Shown piece by piece: positions 45,505-56,237 of a stretch of 64,000 nt of DNA; the stretch's first letter is position 1; every line of letters begins with the position of its first letter. The notes below the pieces were generated by a model. The model saw only the letters and a list, made by a program, of their open reading frames with translations, made no database searches and was not told the origin of the DNA. Position numbers and translations under genes: made by a program. The DNA comes from Polyporus tsugae (lineage: Eukaryota > Basidiomycota > Agaricomycetes > Polyporales > Polyporaceae): assembly GCA_024305745.1 (NCBI GenBank), contig JAHRBS010000004.1, forward strand, positions 5,084,001 through 5,148,000. The letters run 5' to 3'.

Positions 45505-47839
45505 ATGGCGCGTGCGACTCGCTCTACCACCAGCCATGAAAAGGACAAGCCCGCGGACAGTCCCTCACCATCTCGTAAAGGCGCGTCCAAGAAGCGCAAG
45601 CGCACCTCCAACGCCGGCAACGATGACACTCCCCCCGTAATTATAAAGCACTCTCGCACTGACTCTAAGGAGCTCGACGCCTCTCCTGACCCCGAGGACC
45701 GCACCGAGAAGAAGCAAGGCGAGCTGCCCAGTAGCGGAGATGTCCCCATTCAGAGTGAGGATGCCGCAGACATCCTCGATGTGCTCGAGTTGTGCGTAAT
45801 ACATTTGTTTTCCCTTTCTATGTAGTCTCATTTCGTTTCAGCGTCGACAGTCAGGGTCTCCTCGACTGCGTTTTCCCGTTGCCCGTCGACTCGGGTGTGG
45901 CCACTAACGGATTGGCCTCGTCCTCAACCTCCTCCATGCTCTCCTTGCGTTCGCTGCTCAAGAACCCCTCGCACTATCCGCTGAAAGTACTTCAGGTATG
46001 CTCCACTTCGTTGCTACACTCTTGACATGAGCTTATTATTCTCTCTCAAAGACTGTTGTCGAGCATCTCCATCCTATATCCTCCCATCCCCGCTTCCGTC
46101 CTTCCGAGACCACAGCCCAACAACTCCGCTTCCGCAATCTCGCAACCTCCTTACTGGACCAAGCATCTCGAAACACAGCTCCCGTCCCCCTTGACGCGGC
46201 TACAATAATCAACGACGTCGACCTCCAGGACAACGCAACCTCCCCTCCCGCTGCCCACCAGCCTTTTGCCGGGGTACGGCCTCACAAGTATGCCCTCGTC
46301 CAACATCTACCGAGCGGCGACTGGTGGACGTCCGCAAGATCTGATGCAGTGACTGCCCACGGTACCAGCAAGGACCTGAAGAGCCTCCACACCGCCAAAG
46401 CCGATTTGGTCTCCATCTTCCCGTCCGCCTCCGGGTCCCAGCTCGGGCAGAAGGGTACGTTGGGCGACTATGTTGCTAAGCGTGCATCGGGGGTGCCCCC
46501 TCACAAGCAACCACAACCACGCCGGGTCAGCTGCGGCAAGTTCCTCGACTACGGTCCGTACGCCAGCTTCGCACCTAGCTTCGACCAGGACGGTGGGGAA
46601 GCGGGGCGCATAGGCATGGGCGAGGTCATATTCCAACAACACATGAGGCGGAGACTACGATCATTGGCAAAGGGCAAGCGGCGAGCTTTCCTCGCCGGAG
46701 CGGACCGCCAGACGGAAGACGTCATCATTGAGGACGCCTCTGCAACCAATGGAGAGGCCGCGGCTGGACCATCAAACGAGGACCAAGATCTCACAAAGGA
46801 TTTGGAGTCTTTACTCTCACCAGCGGAGGTCAAGGGCATCAAGTCAGCTCTAGGCTCCCTGGAGATGGAACAGGCGGTCGACGAGCTACTGCAACGGAAC
46901 GCGAAAGCGCTTCAGCGTCTGGAGGTGCTTCAATTGGAACGGTTACGTGCACAGGGTGGGGGTTCAAGTGTTGTGGAAGTTGGATCCGAAGAGTGGGACA
47001 TTGGTGAGTGATTCAATCGCCTCTGCTTGAAAATGGATATAGTAACTCATATCTCCACCACAGCTCAAGGAATCACAGATTCTCTGGCCCTGTTGGCGTC
47101 CTTGAGACCGCGGCCCTCCGATAGCGACTCAGAGCAAGCACCGCTCATCCCTACCGCCTCCGTTCTCCACAAGCTGCAACGTACACTTCCCCTGGCGGCG
47201 ACAGAAGGGTGGTACGGGACGCTTCCAGAGGGTCGTACCACCGCCTTCCGTGATGATACCACAGTGCACGTGCGTGCTAGCTCGGTCGTATCTTCCAAGT
47301 CCGCTCCCGCACCTACCACACCTGCACCCAAGGTCACTACCCCGGCGCCACCCTACACGCCTTATGGCTACACCGGAGGCTACCAGTCGCAGTACCGAGG
47401 CTATGGGGCGTACCCGCCGGCCACACAGAGCACCAGCTACTACCCCAGTTCTACCTACAACGCCACACCACAACCCGCTGGGGCGGTACACTACCCCAAC
47501 ACTCAATATGACACCACGGCACAAACTCAGTACTACGGGTGGTATGCAAACTCGGGGCGTTCGCCTGCACAGACAAGCAGCTACACGGCCTACTATGGTG
47601 CCACGCAGCAGCCACAGGCCCAGCGTGCCGTGGCAAACACTGTCCTGTGCTCTGCCAAGCAGCCTATATACACGCCTGCGACATGGACTGGGACAACGAG
47701 CACCACGTACGCCCCTCCACTGCCACCGCATGTGAGGACGGCTGTCGGCGGGGCCTCGACGCCTGGAACCCTCTCTCCGACAACACCCGCCGTTCCAACG
47801 TACAGTAGTTATTACGGTGGATACGCTGCACCTCGATGA
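45505..47839 (+). CDS. Intact four-exon gene, 722 aa, probably nuclear, family not recognised
   Basis: Exons 45505-45791, 45842-45995, 46052-47003 and 47064-47839 sum to 2169 bases, exactly 723 codons with the TGA. Introns are 50-60 bp with GTGCGT, GTATGC and GTGAGT donors. The N-terminus is basic with a nuclear-localisation-like run (KKRKRTS), then Ser/Asp-rich. The central part is ordered (YALVQHLPSGDWWTS, KFLDYGPYASFAPSFDQDGG, helical EVKGIKSALGSLEMEQAVDELLQ). The last 190 residues are a Tyr/Pro/Thr/Gly-rich low-complexity tail (YGYTGGYQSQYRGYGAYPP). The layout suggests a chromatin or RNA-associated scaffold, which is inference only. The MULE ends 114 bp before the start codon and must have displaced its distal promoter. 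Confidence 0.85.
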
Positions 47840-48132
47840 GAAGAACATCAGGGCGGCATCAGGGCATTCGGGCACAGTACATTATTAGTGTAATATTAGA
47901 GGTACATATGGCTTTTAATTGACCGGATAGTTTCGATTGGTTCACTGGTGGGGAGGGGCAAGCCGTGCTAGACACGTGATGTTTGTGTATGTTTATAATA
48001 CACCTTTAACGCCCACGGAGGTGGTCGCGACACAATCCGTGCAAGATTAAAACATATATTGCCTGCGCGGGGTCTCGAGAAAAAGGCAGATGCACCAAAA
48101 ACATGGAGTAGAATGGGGTGTAAGTTTCCAAT
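47840..48132. other. 3' flank of the 722-aa gene
   Basis: AT-rich, with an ATTATTAGTGTAATATTAG word near 47881 that could serve 3' end formation. No gene. Confidence 0.4.
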
Positions 48133-48557
48133 AGGGGCGGTCAGAGTAGGCGATTCTGGTCGTTTTTGGTTGATTCTGATGTCGATTCAGGGATTGGCTT
48201 TTCGCGAGAATCGAGGTCGGATTTATTCGGGAATCGGGCGCTAAGGCATAATCGACCAAAAAGCGACGCTGTCCATGAAGCGACTCTGGAGTCGCTTCAC
48301 CACCCAGAATCGCCGTTTCTGCTGCTCGATTTTTGGATCACGCTGTTGCAGGGCTTCATATATGCTGGTTATGTGATGACAAGTACTAATAAAATATGAT
48401 TAAATTGTAAAACCCCCACCCAAACTGTCAACGACAATGTTGGCCTGATGGTACTGCTCAGGAACCGTACTCAGAGTCCTCGTGTACCTCCTCTGCTCCT
48501 CGTTAACACTTTCTCCCCATCTGTTACCACTGTATACCCCACGCCGCTGCTTAACAT

Positions 48558-50394
48558 ATGGCCAAGAACAGACCTCAGCCTACTCCTCCATCGAAGCCCA
48601 GCCCAAGGGTCTCCACGGGTAACAACGGCAAGTCGACGAAGGCTCCTGCAAAGTCGAAAAAAAAGAAGGTTCAAAGAGACAGCACTGGCGACGAAAGTCC
48701 TGATGAAGACTCGGATGATGAGGATGAGCTGGATGACGATGGCAACGTGGGCACTGGGAAGAAGGGTGGAAAAAAGTTGTAAGTCAGCTCTGCGTCCTAT
48801 CAGTCCTCGGGTGCCACAGCGGTGGCACATGTAAACGAACTACTCACACGCCTGCCTCCCCACGAAGGGTGTGGAATGAGAAGCTCACCTGGGCCTTGAT
48901 CGCACGCATCAACGAGGACGCGAAGATCAAACGGGGCCTCTATCCGCCACCCGGCCCAAACCCGTCAACAGCAAACGGGGGCGGGAAGCCGAAGTCGGAT
49001 TTCCATGCTGAGCTCGCACAAGCTCTGTTTGAGGGCCATGAGAAGTACGGTGCCCAATTTGCAGAGGCCAGCAAATCGGGAAAGCTGTCAAAATGGGCTG
49101 GAAAGATCAAGAACCGTCTCAACACGTAAGTGCCATCACCGTGACTCGCATCTGCCATAACTTGAACATACCATGCCGAAGTTTGGAAAAGAAGACGCGC
49201 CATTACTTCGACCTCATGGGCGAGACAGGGCAAGGTATCACAAGGGAGGAGGAGATCGATATCACTATGAATAGTGAGCTCATGAACAAGTGGCGTATGT
49301 ACATTCCAGATCCTAGAAAGTGTTAGACACTAACCTCCAAGTCGCTTTAAATAGGCTCAATCAAAACTGCCTTTCCCTACTACCTCGACATGCGAGACTT
49401 GATTGGGCAGCGCCCGAACATCATTCATGCAGGTGTTGGCAACGGCCGCACCGAAGTGGATGTTGACGCCATCATAGGCCACAGGGATAGTGATCAGCCA
49501 CTCACCATCGTCGACGACGTTCGCTCGGAACCCCCATCCCCTGGATCTATACTCCCTTCAGTCCCACCTCTATCCTTCTCTCCGCCGGCGTCACCATCTT
49601 CACGAGACGAGGCTCGTCTTTCTCACAAGCGCTCAGGATCCTTTAGAGAGCTCTCAGACACCGATGATGAGGAAGCAACAGAACTACTTGCCTCAATCCA
49701 GGCCCAGAACCCTGCCGACGACCCTCCAAACAAGACAGCCCGGAACGCGACCCCTGATACGCCCAACGACACACCGAGCAAGTCAGGGAAGTCGCTATTG
49801 GGACCCACGAAGAAGACACCAGCTCTCCCTAGAACTTCGACACCTGTCTCAAAGGGGAAGGCCAAGAACTCGAGCAAGAAGCTCAAGTTTGCTAACCAGT
49901 TCACCGAGGCCACCATCGCTGAAGAGCATACCCGTCAAAAGGAGCTCGATGTTCGTATCAGTCGGGCAGAGCTCGAGAAGCTGAAGATCGAGGGGAAGAT
50001 TGCTGCCAAGCGGGAGAAGATTCGTTTGAAAGGCGAGATGCAGAAACTTGCGATGATTCAGGAGCATCAAGAACGTATGGCGAAGATAACCCAAAGGCAG
50101 TGGGCGGATGGACGCGATGGTCAAAACTCGCAGACACGCGCTTACCGCCCGGACCAGCCGGCGCTTGAAGGCATGGGGCCGAGCTCCTCCAAGTCGCACC
50201 AGCAACACAGTGATCCACTTGCACCTCCCTACACTTGGGTCGGAGACCAGGAGAACTTCTGGGATGGGGTTCCGGTTGCTCACAGAGCACCACTAGGTGA
50301 TCCCTTAGCTGATCCACTTGTGATAGGGGCTGACATGAACTTGGGGGTAGGCGATGGCACGTACAGCGTTGGCGAACAAGATGGGGGATGGTAG
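48558..50394 (+). CDS. Myb/SANT-like DNA-binding partner protein of the PIF element, 543 aa
   Basis: Exons 48558-48778, 48868-49125, 49182-49294 and 49355-50394 join in phase, 1632 bases in all. After a Lys/Ser- and Asp-rich N-terminus, residues about 75-200 form a trihelix/Myb-like domain (VWNEKLTWALIARINEDAKI, GLYPPPGPN, KWAGKIKNRLN, TRHYFDLMGETGQGI). The middle is Pro/Ser-rich and the end has a charged coiled coil (RAELEKLKIEGKIAAKREKI). In PIF/Harbinger systems a Myb-like protein helps the transposase enter the nucleus and bind the TIRs. It is convergent with the transposase, with stops 67 bp apart. Confidence 0.9.
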
Positions 50395-50460
50395 ATAGAA
50401 TATTCGGGCGTAGTCGAGGTCAAATAGTTTTTACAGCGTGTTCTGTCAAAAGTAACCCAA

Positions 50461-52139
50461 TCAAGCATGTCTCCTATTTGCGCGCCGCTCCCTTGCACGA
50501 AAGAGCGCACACTTCAACTCCTCCCGCCGCGCCCTCGCCGCCGTAATGCCTGCTCGTGACTCCCCCTGAGTCTCCAAGTTTCCATCGACCTCGTCATCTG
50601 AGCTGGACTCAGATGTTGAACTGAGGCCTTCACAGATGAAGGGGTCATCATCGACGTCAACATCCTCAGCCCGCTCCTCCGCTTCGCACTCCATAGCAAA
50701 GTTGTGGGCAACGACACAAGCAAGCATCCAGTACGTCGCATACTTGTGGCTCGCCTCATCTCTGATCAGCAGCCGGAGTGACTTGAGCGACTGGAAGCGA
50801 CCCTTGAGATACCCAATTGCATGTTCGGAACGGACCCGCACCATGCTGACGTGGTTGTTGAAGATCTCATTCTGCGGGATGTCGCGCTCTGGCTTCTTGT
50901 ACGGTCCTATAACCCATTTCTCGATCTATACTGGTTCAGAACGTGATAAGTGCTTCAAGAACATATGGCACATACCGGATATGCGGAGTCAGTCCAGATG
51001 AACTCATCTCCCTCCAGGATATCCCAGTGGTACTGAGCGAGATGGGTCGCATCCCAGGCGGTCGAGTCGTGAATGCTCCCCGTGAAGCCATAGCTGAGAT
51101 CAATGATCCGAAGATTTGGAAGAGAGACTACCTAGAGCGTGACGTAGTGAGTACGCTGAGCAGTGATATATCTCGGACATTTTACCTGCAAGTTGAGCGA
51201 GTAGTTATTCTTCCGGTCGAAGTAACTTTCGCCGAACCAGTGGGGGCGTGTGTACAATGGCACCAGGGTACCATCCACAAGGCACCAGCCCTGACGCCAT
51301 GCACGACAGGAGTGCTGCTCCACCCACTCCTTGGCCGCCTCCTTCTCCTCGGCAGTCGGCATCCGGATATTATGCTCGACAACCTCCCGACGGGTCAACG
51401 CAGTGATAACACGGCGCGTTGCTAGGAGCACATACCCCTTGCCAACTCCTGACCAGTTTGCCACCTTTTGAAGGCCAGCCGCATTTCCGTGGTGGCCGAA
51501 GCGCCAAAGAGCAACCGCAAGCTGCTGTTCGACAGGGAACTGTGGGTTGTGGGAGTTGTTGGCGAAGACTGGATCGTGTGAGATCATGTCGACAAGACGA
51601 TCAAACGACCAGGGTGAGACGCGAAGTTCTTCACGGAAATGATCTGGGCGGTCGACCTTCAGCACGTTTAGAACGTGGTGTAGGTATGGTTGCTCGGGAC
51701 GGGGCAGGCGGTTGCGCGGGGCATGGTAGCATTGTTCATAGAGAGTTTCCACGAAGGTACGCACACGGGTCCCAAGAGAGGGCGGCAGCATTCCATTGAG
51801 GCTACACAAACTCTCCCCATCATCTCCGTCTGACCACTCCTCATCTCCATCATCGCCCGAGCTGCTGCTGCTGCTGGAAGTGTCCGAAGACTCAGAGCTG
51901 CTCATATCCCAATCCAAGCCTGCCCTGATGCCCGCTTTCCCTAACCTGCTCCTGTCCCCCTCCGAACTATCCATGCAGCTTGACCCGGTTCGGCGGGCAT
52001 GATGGCTGTACCGCCAGTGGGGACCCAGTAAGTCGGACCAGTCTGAGTCAGATGGACTGGTCTCATCGTCCGAAGAGGGGTCGGAGGTACTGGTAGTCGA
52101 TGAGGTGGAAAGTGAGGAAAGGGAAGAGATGCTCGACAT
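50461..52139 (-). CDS. PIF/Harbinger transposase (DDE_Tnp_4 type), 524 aa
   Basis: Exons 52139-51186, 51131-50976 and 50925-50461 join in phase across 54- and 50-bp introns. The N-terminal 110 residues are Ser/Asp-rich and disordered. A helix-turn-helix region (WSGVGKGYVLLATRRVI) precedes the catalytic domain: Asp289 in LVDGTLVPL, Asp340 in GSIHDSTAW, Asp366 in IWTDSAYP and Glu404 in RSEHAIGYLKGRF. All expected acidic residues are present, and the gene has no stop or shift. The enzyme should cut at the TIRs and insert into a 3-bp target. The C-terminus is acidic then Arg-rich. Confidence 0.92.
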
Positions 52140-52160
52140 CGAGGAGGGAGCCCGAGGTTG

Positions 52161-52487
52161 TCAACTAGCAGCTCTCCTAGCAGCACGTAGTTGAGATAGT
52201 CGGTATTTGAGGCGAGCATGCTTGGCAAAAGTCTTCAATGCATTTTCGGCGAGTGCCCGTCGTACTGTGCGTCGGACCATAGTGTCAAGTGGGATATGTT
52301 CAGCTGGTAAGTAGCCGGAGGAGGAGGAAAACGAAAGCCAGTGCGGAGGCGGCGCAGCGCGCGACACATCCGAAATAGGAAGCAGGGAAACGTGCTGTAT
52401 CGGCATGTCGAGCCCCCTCGACAAGCCGACGCGGCATAAACCCAACTCACTTATCTGGCGCTCCAGCCTGTCGCTTTCGTTCTCCAA
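52161..52487 (-). CDS. Short minus-strand ORF at the PIF right end (108 aa), possible upstream exon
   Basis: An open frame directly upstream of the transposase start, between it and the right TIR, rich in Arg/Leu at its end (RRTVRRALAENALKTF, LKYRLSQLRAARR). It could be an alternative 5' exon of the transposase or chance coding. No splice pair was found that joins it in phase to ATG 52139. Confidence 0.3.
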   Translation of the reverse strand: MENESDRLERQISELGLCRVGLSRGLDMPIQHVSLLPISDVSRAAPPPHWLSFSSSSGYLPAEHIPLDTMVRRTVRRALAENALKTFAKHARLKYRLSQLRAARRAAS

Positions 52488-52631
52488 AAATCGGACAGAG
52501 AATCAGGGTGACAACAGGGGGCGGTCAAACTTGGGCCCGATTCTGGGACGATTCATGTTTTCGATTTTTCACAAAATCACTCGAGCAACGGCCAAAAAGC
52601 AGTCGTAGAAACGCCTACTCTGACCGCCCCT

Positions 52632-53203
52632 AATAGTGATTACAAGTCATGTATGTACGCAATCCATTGCTGTTGTAGGACAGAAGACAGAAAATGAAGA
52701 AACTTCGACTTCCATCTCGTGGAGCACCTTGAATGTGATTGATTGGAGCCAATATTAAGGCACAAGAGTGAGCTGATGACTGGAAATATTGCGCGCACTT
52801 CCACCGGTCGCAACAGGGGCGCGGACGCACCACAATCGCATTGAAGGTCATCACGTGGTCCCTGGTCCGCCATATGCGATGGCGATGTGCATGCGCCGAC
52901 ACCACCGGTGTCGCCCCCCGCCCTCTGCCCCCTCCCCCCCCGCCTTCTGACTGTGCTCATATGTATTCCCCTGCCCATGTACATTTTTTGGCGAATTTTA
53001 ATGATTTTTTCAGTGGTACTAAGATGGATTTGACTTACCTAGCCTTGACATGCTTCCGCCTATCTGTGACCTCCGCACCTTGTTCTTGAAGGGTCGCGAG
53101 GGGTCTGCGACAACCATACCATCATTTTAATGGTACAGTATACACCATATATTATTCTGGGCTTCAGAAACACATCACATCAGTACCTGCGGCGGGCCCG
53201 AGG
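52632..53203. other. Between the PIF element and the 966-aa gene
   Basis: A C-rich run (about 52914-52941) and AT-rich stretches; no gene. A hairpin word ACCACCGGTGTCG lies near 52902. Probably holds the promoter of the following gene. No inverted partner was found downstream of that gene. Confidence 0.35.
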
Positions 53204-56200
53204 ATGGGAAGCTCGAAGCGCCGACCTGTACATCGTAAAAGCAAGTCCACGGCGCAACGGGCAGCCCTTGCAAAGTTCAACGAGGGTCAATCAGAGGAAG
53301 GGAGTTCAGGGGATAAGGAAAATGTGGCACCTGTAACATGCAACCTTGTGAGTCTGCTAATATGGTTGTCATGCTCCCTCGCCGTTAAGCCACGAGCACA
53401 CTGTGACGTTGCTGTACCACGGCTATAGCAGGCATCAGCAAAGCGCAACTTGAAGCCTACACACAAATGCAAGACACACCGTGAAGAGGGCGGCACGAGC
53501 ACACGAACTATTCAACACCTGCGAGCTGAGGTGTCCAGCCTCAAAGCGGAGCGCCGCAACAGCCGCCACCAGCTCGATCGAGCCAAAGAAGCATCTACAA
53601 GGTGGCGTCAGAAGTTTCGAGTCACTGAGAAGGAACGAGACCGTGCCATACAGTCCGAAGCAGCAGCGAAGCAGCGAGAGCACGACACAAGACGGAACTC
53701 CGAGATCTTGCTTGAAAGGGCTGATCTTGCACGGTCGAGGCTGCAGGCAAGGCTTTCGGAATGCTTGAGGCAGAGGCGTGCACTGGAAAAGCACTGCAAG
53801 CGTTTCCCTCAGGTTCTCGCTGCTCATGTACGACGTGCGAAGAATGCTCCCACCTTGTTCCGCTTGAAGACAAAGGGGATCTACACTCCCCAAGCTCGTG
53901 CGCTGGCTTGCGGCCTCGTCTTCAGTGGCTGTTCCCAGAAACAGATCGGCCACATCGTTCGAATGGTGGGGAAGACGATCGGAATCACTGTGAAAGGCAA
54001 AATGAGCGCTCATACCGTGCGGAGGTGTGTCATCGAGGGAGGAGTTGCAAGTGACATACAACTGGGCTACGAGATAACGCAAGCGAACAGTAAGTCCCGG
54101 CCAAGCAAACTGGAGATTATTTGTACTCACCATGAATACAGGCTTCACCGTTAGCTCCGACGCAACGTCAAACCGGCACACCGACTACATTGGTCGCCAC
54201 ATGGCGATTCGAGCACCCGACTACGACTGCCAACCTCCTGTTCAGGCAGCGGGGCCCAGGTCGTCACCCGCTGATTCTCCTCAAGGTGCTCCGGGGCCAT
54301 CTGCAATGCCGAAGAACCGTCTCCTGGGGGTCGAGTTGTCAGTCAACCACACGAGCGAGACTCAGGTGGAGGGCTGGAAGGAGAAGTTCCGTCAGCTTGT
54401 GAACGCGTATAACAAGTCACCGCTCGCACAGAGGCTGGGCGTTTCTCTCACCGTCGAAGACTGCGTCATCAAGCTGAAGGGGATCGGAGGGGACCACGCT
54501 GCTGACCAGCTGAAGACTGCGAGACTCCTGGTGGAATGGAAGAAGGAGTCAACGTACCTTGTACTTGCGTGGGACGACCTCGGCTCTTGCTCTCCCACAA
54601 AACTGACGCCGGCGTTGGAACGTGTCATCGAAGCTGCCATGACGGACACGATTCTTGGAGCCGGAGGTCCGGATGCCTGGGCGGCACTCCCGCCCAAGAG
54701 TCAGATCTCGCGCTATACAAAGAACCTCAACCGGTTGACTACAGCATTGGGGCAGGACTTACATGATGCACTTCCCCCAGAGGAGCAGCGCCGCCTTGAC
54801 CTATTCCTCCATACAGGATGCGCGATGCACAAGGAGCTGAACAGCTTCAAGGGCGGCAATGTGGCGATGATGGCGGCCTGGGCGGAGCTGCCAGAGACAA
54901 CACCACCAATTCTCCTTGCGAACAGAGAGAACGTGTCGACCCTCCGAGATATCGACACGCAAGCCCTCGCAATCCTCCTCCCTGCGGAGATGCCCCTTGA
55001 AGGTCTGACAGCGGCCGAGCTTCACGCGCTGGCGACGTCTGCGCGTGGTGGTGTCAAGCTTGCAGGTCTGGGAGGCGCGGTCTTCAATCACAAGGATGAC
55101 AAGAAAGGACAGCAAGACACTTACGTGTTCTACTGGGCGGAGATCATTGGGCAAAAATTCCGATATCCAGACACGAGCAACGTCCGGTACTTCACTTATG
55201 GCGAAGCTGCTTGTGAGCTTCTTGTGAACCACGCGCACTACCTCCGCTTTTTGATCATTGTGCGCAATCGGAAGGAACGTCCGAGGTGGAGCCATATCGA
55301 GGAGAACGTTGTCGCCGGTCTCCACGATGACGCTATGCTCACTGAGCTCGCGGCCATGGCGCTCTATGACCAGGCTGTCACGCAGCCCTACCTCCGGGCT
55401 ACTCGCGTGCTACAAAACGGCCTTAAGCTCGGTCCGTATCATGACCAACTCAAGGCGTACCTTCAGTCCATCATCAACAACCTGGATCTCCTCCTCGGAC
55501 CTGACGCAATCGCTCAAAAAGGTGCCCTGGATGGGGCCAACTGGCAGCGCCCAGAAGCCGTGAAAGCCGTTCATGACATGGCTCACCGGATGCCTCATTT
55601 GAGGTATATCGTCCTCGCGTTCTTCAAGGGCGCTCTCCGGACGTGGGAGACGTTCACCAAGGAGTTCGAGAAAGGTGGCGCAATCGACCAGTGTACCGAA
55701 GCGGAGCTCGACGAGGCCTGGATCTTCTCGACTAATGACCACAACGAGGGCGCGCTCGGATTGCTTCACCAATGGCTCCGCGCAAATCCATTTGGGACCC
55801 AGCTCTACTACAACTCGATCCAGAAGTGCGCGCAGAACAACACCGAGGTGTTTATGCACGAGCACTTCACGGACGAAGACTACAAGTATATCCGCGGTGA
55901 AGCTCGCGCGCTTGATGACAGTGGCCATGAAGCAGTGCGCCGTAAGGCGCACGTCGAGGAGGCCATCGCGGTCGCGGACCAGAGGGCGTGGGAGCGAGAG
56001 GAGAGGGAGCGGCGGGAACAGGAGGCAGCTAGGAAGGTGGCGGAAACCGAGCTCATCACGGAGCAGGCCCAGATCGAGCGGATGACGAAGGTTCAGCTAG
56101 AAGCGCAGTTGGAAGTCCATCGGAAGTGTTTCAACGATCCCGACGTCCTATTGAAGTCGAAGATACCAAATCGCCCTGAGAAGCTCGAGGTGTTGCTGGC

Positions 56201-56237
56201 CGCCGTGGAGCGGTATTGGGCGCGCTCATCCGAATAA
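53204..56237 (+). CDS. Intact 966-aa protein of an unnamed fungal family, possible transposase
   Basis: Exons 53204-53347, 53429-54089 and 54142-56237 sum to 2901 bases, 967 codons with the TAA, with perfect phase. The N-terminus is Lys/Arg-rich. Residues about 75-180 form a long coiled coil (LRAEVSSLKAERR, RVTEKERDRAIQ). A compact region follows (GIYTPQARALACGLVFSGCS, GKTIGITVKGKMSAHTVRRC). The large C-part has invariant-looking blocks: SSDATSNRH (Asp about 275), GGDHAADQ, AGCAMHKELNSFKGGN (about 497), FNHKDDKKGQQD (about 585), FRYPDTSNVRYF and TNDHNEGALG. From memory, proteins with these blocks recur in many copies in agaricomycete genomes without a described function. Acidic residues are spaced as a DDE enzyme might have, but this is inference. 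No flanking TIRs were found. Confidence 0.85.

Larger units (their letters stand above)
48133..52631. mobile_element. PIF/Harbinger-type DNA transposon, about 4.5 kb, apparently complete
   Basis: A perfect 20-bp TIR (AGGGGCGGTCAGAGTAGGCG at 48133-48152, inverted at 52612-52631) bounds the element, with weaker inverted similarity continuing inward. AAT flanks both ends (48130-48132 and 52632-52634), a 3-bp duplication as in PIF/Harbinger; a 2-bp TA reading is also possible. Inside are two convergent spliced genes, the DDE transposase and a Myb/SANT-like partner, the standard pair for this superfamily. Both are free of stops and frameshifts, so the element may be mobile. Confidence 0.92.
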
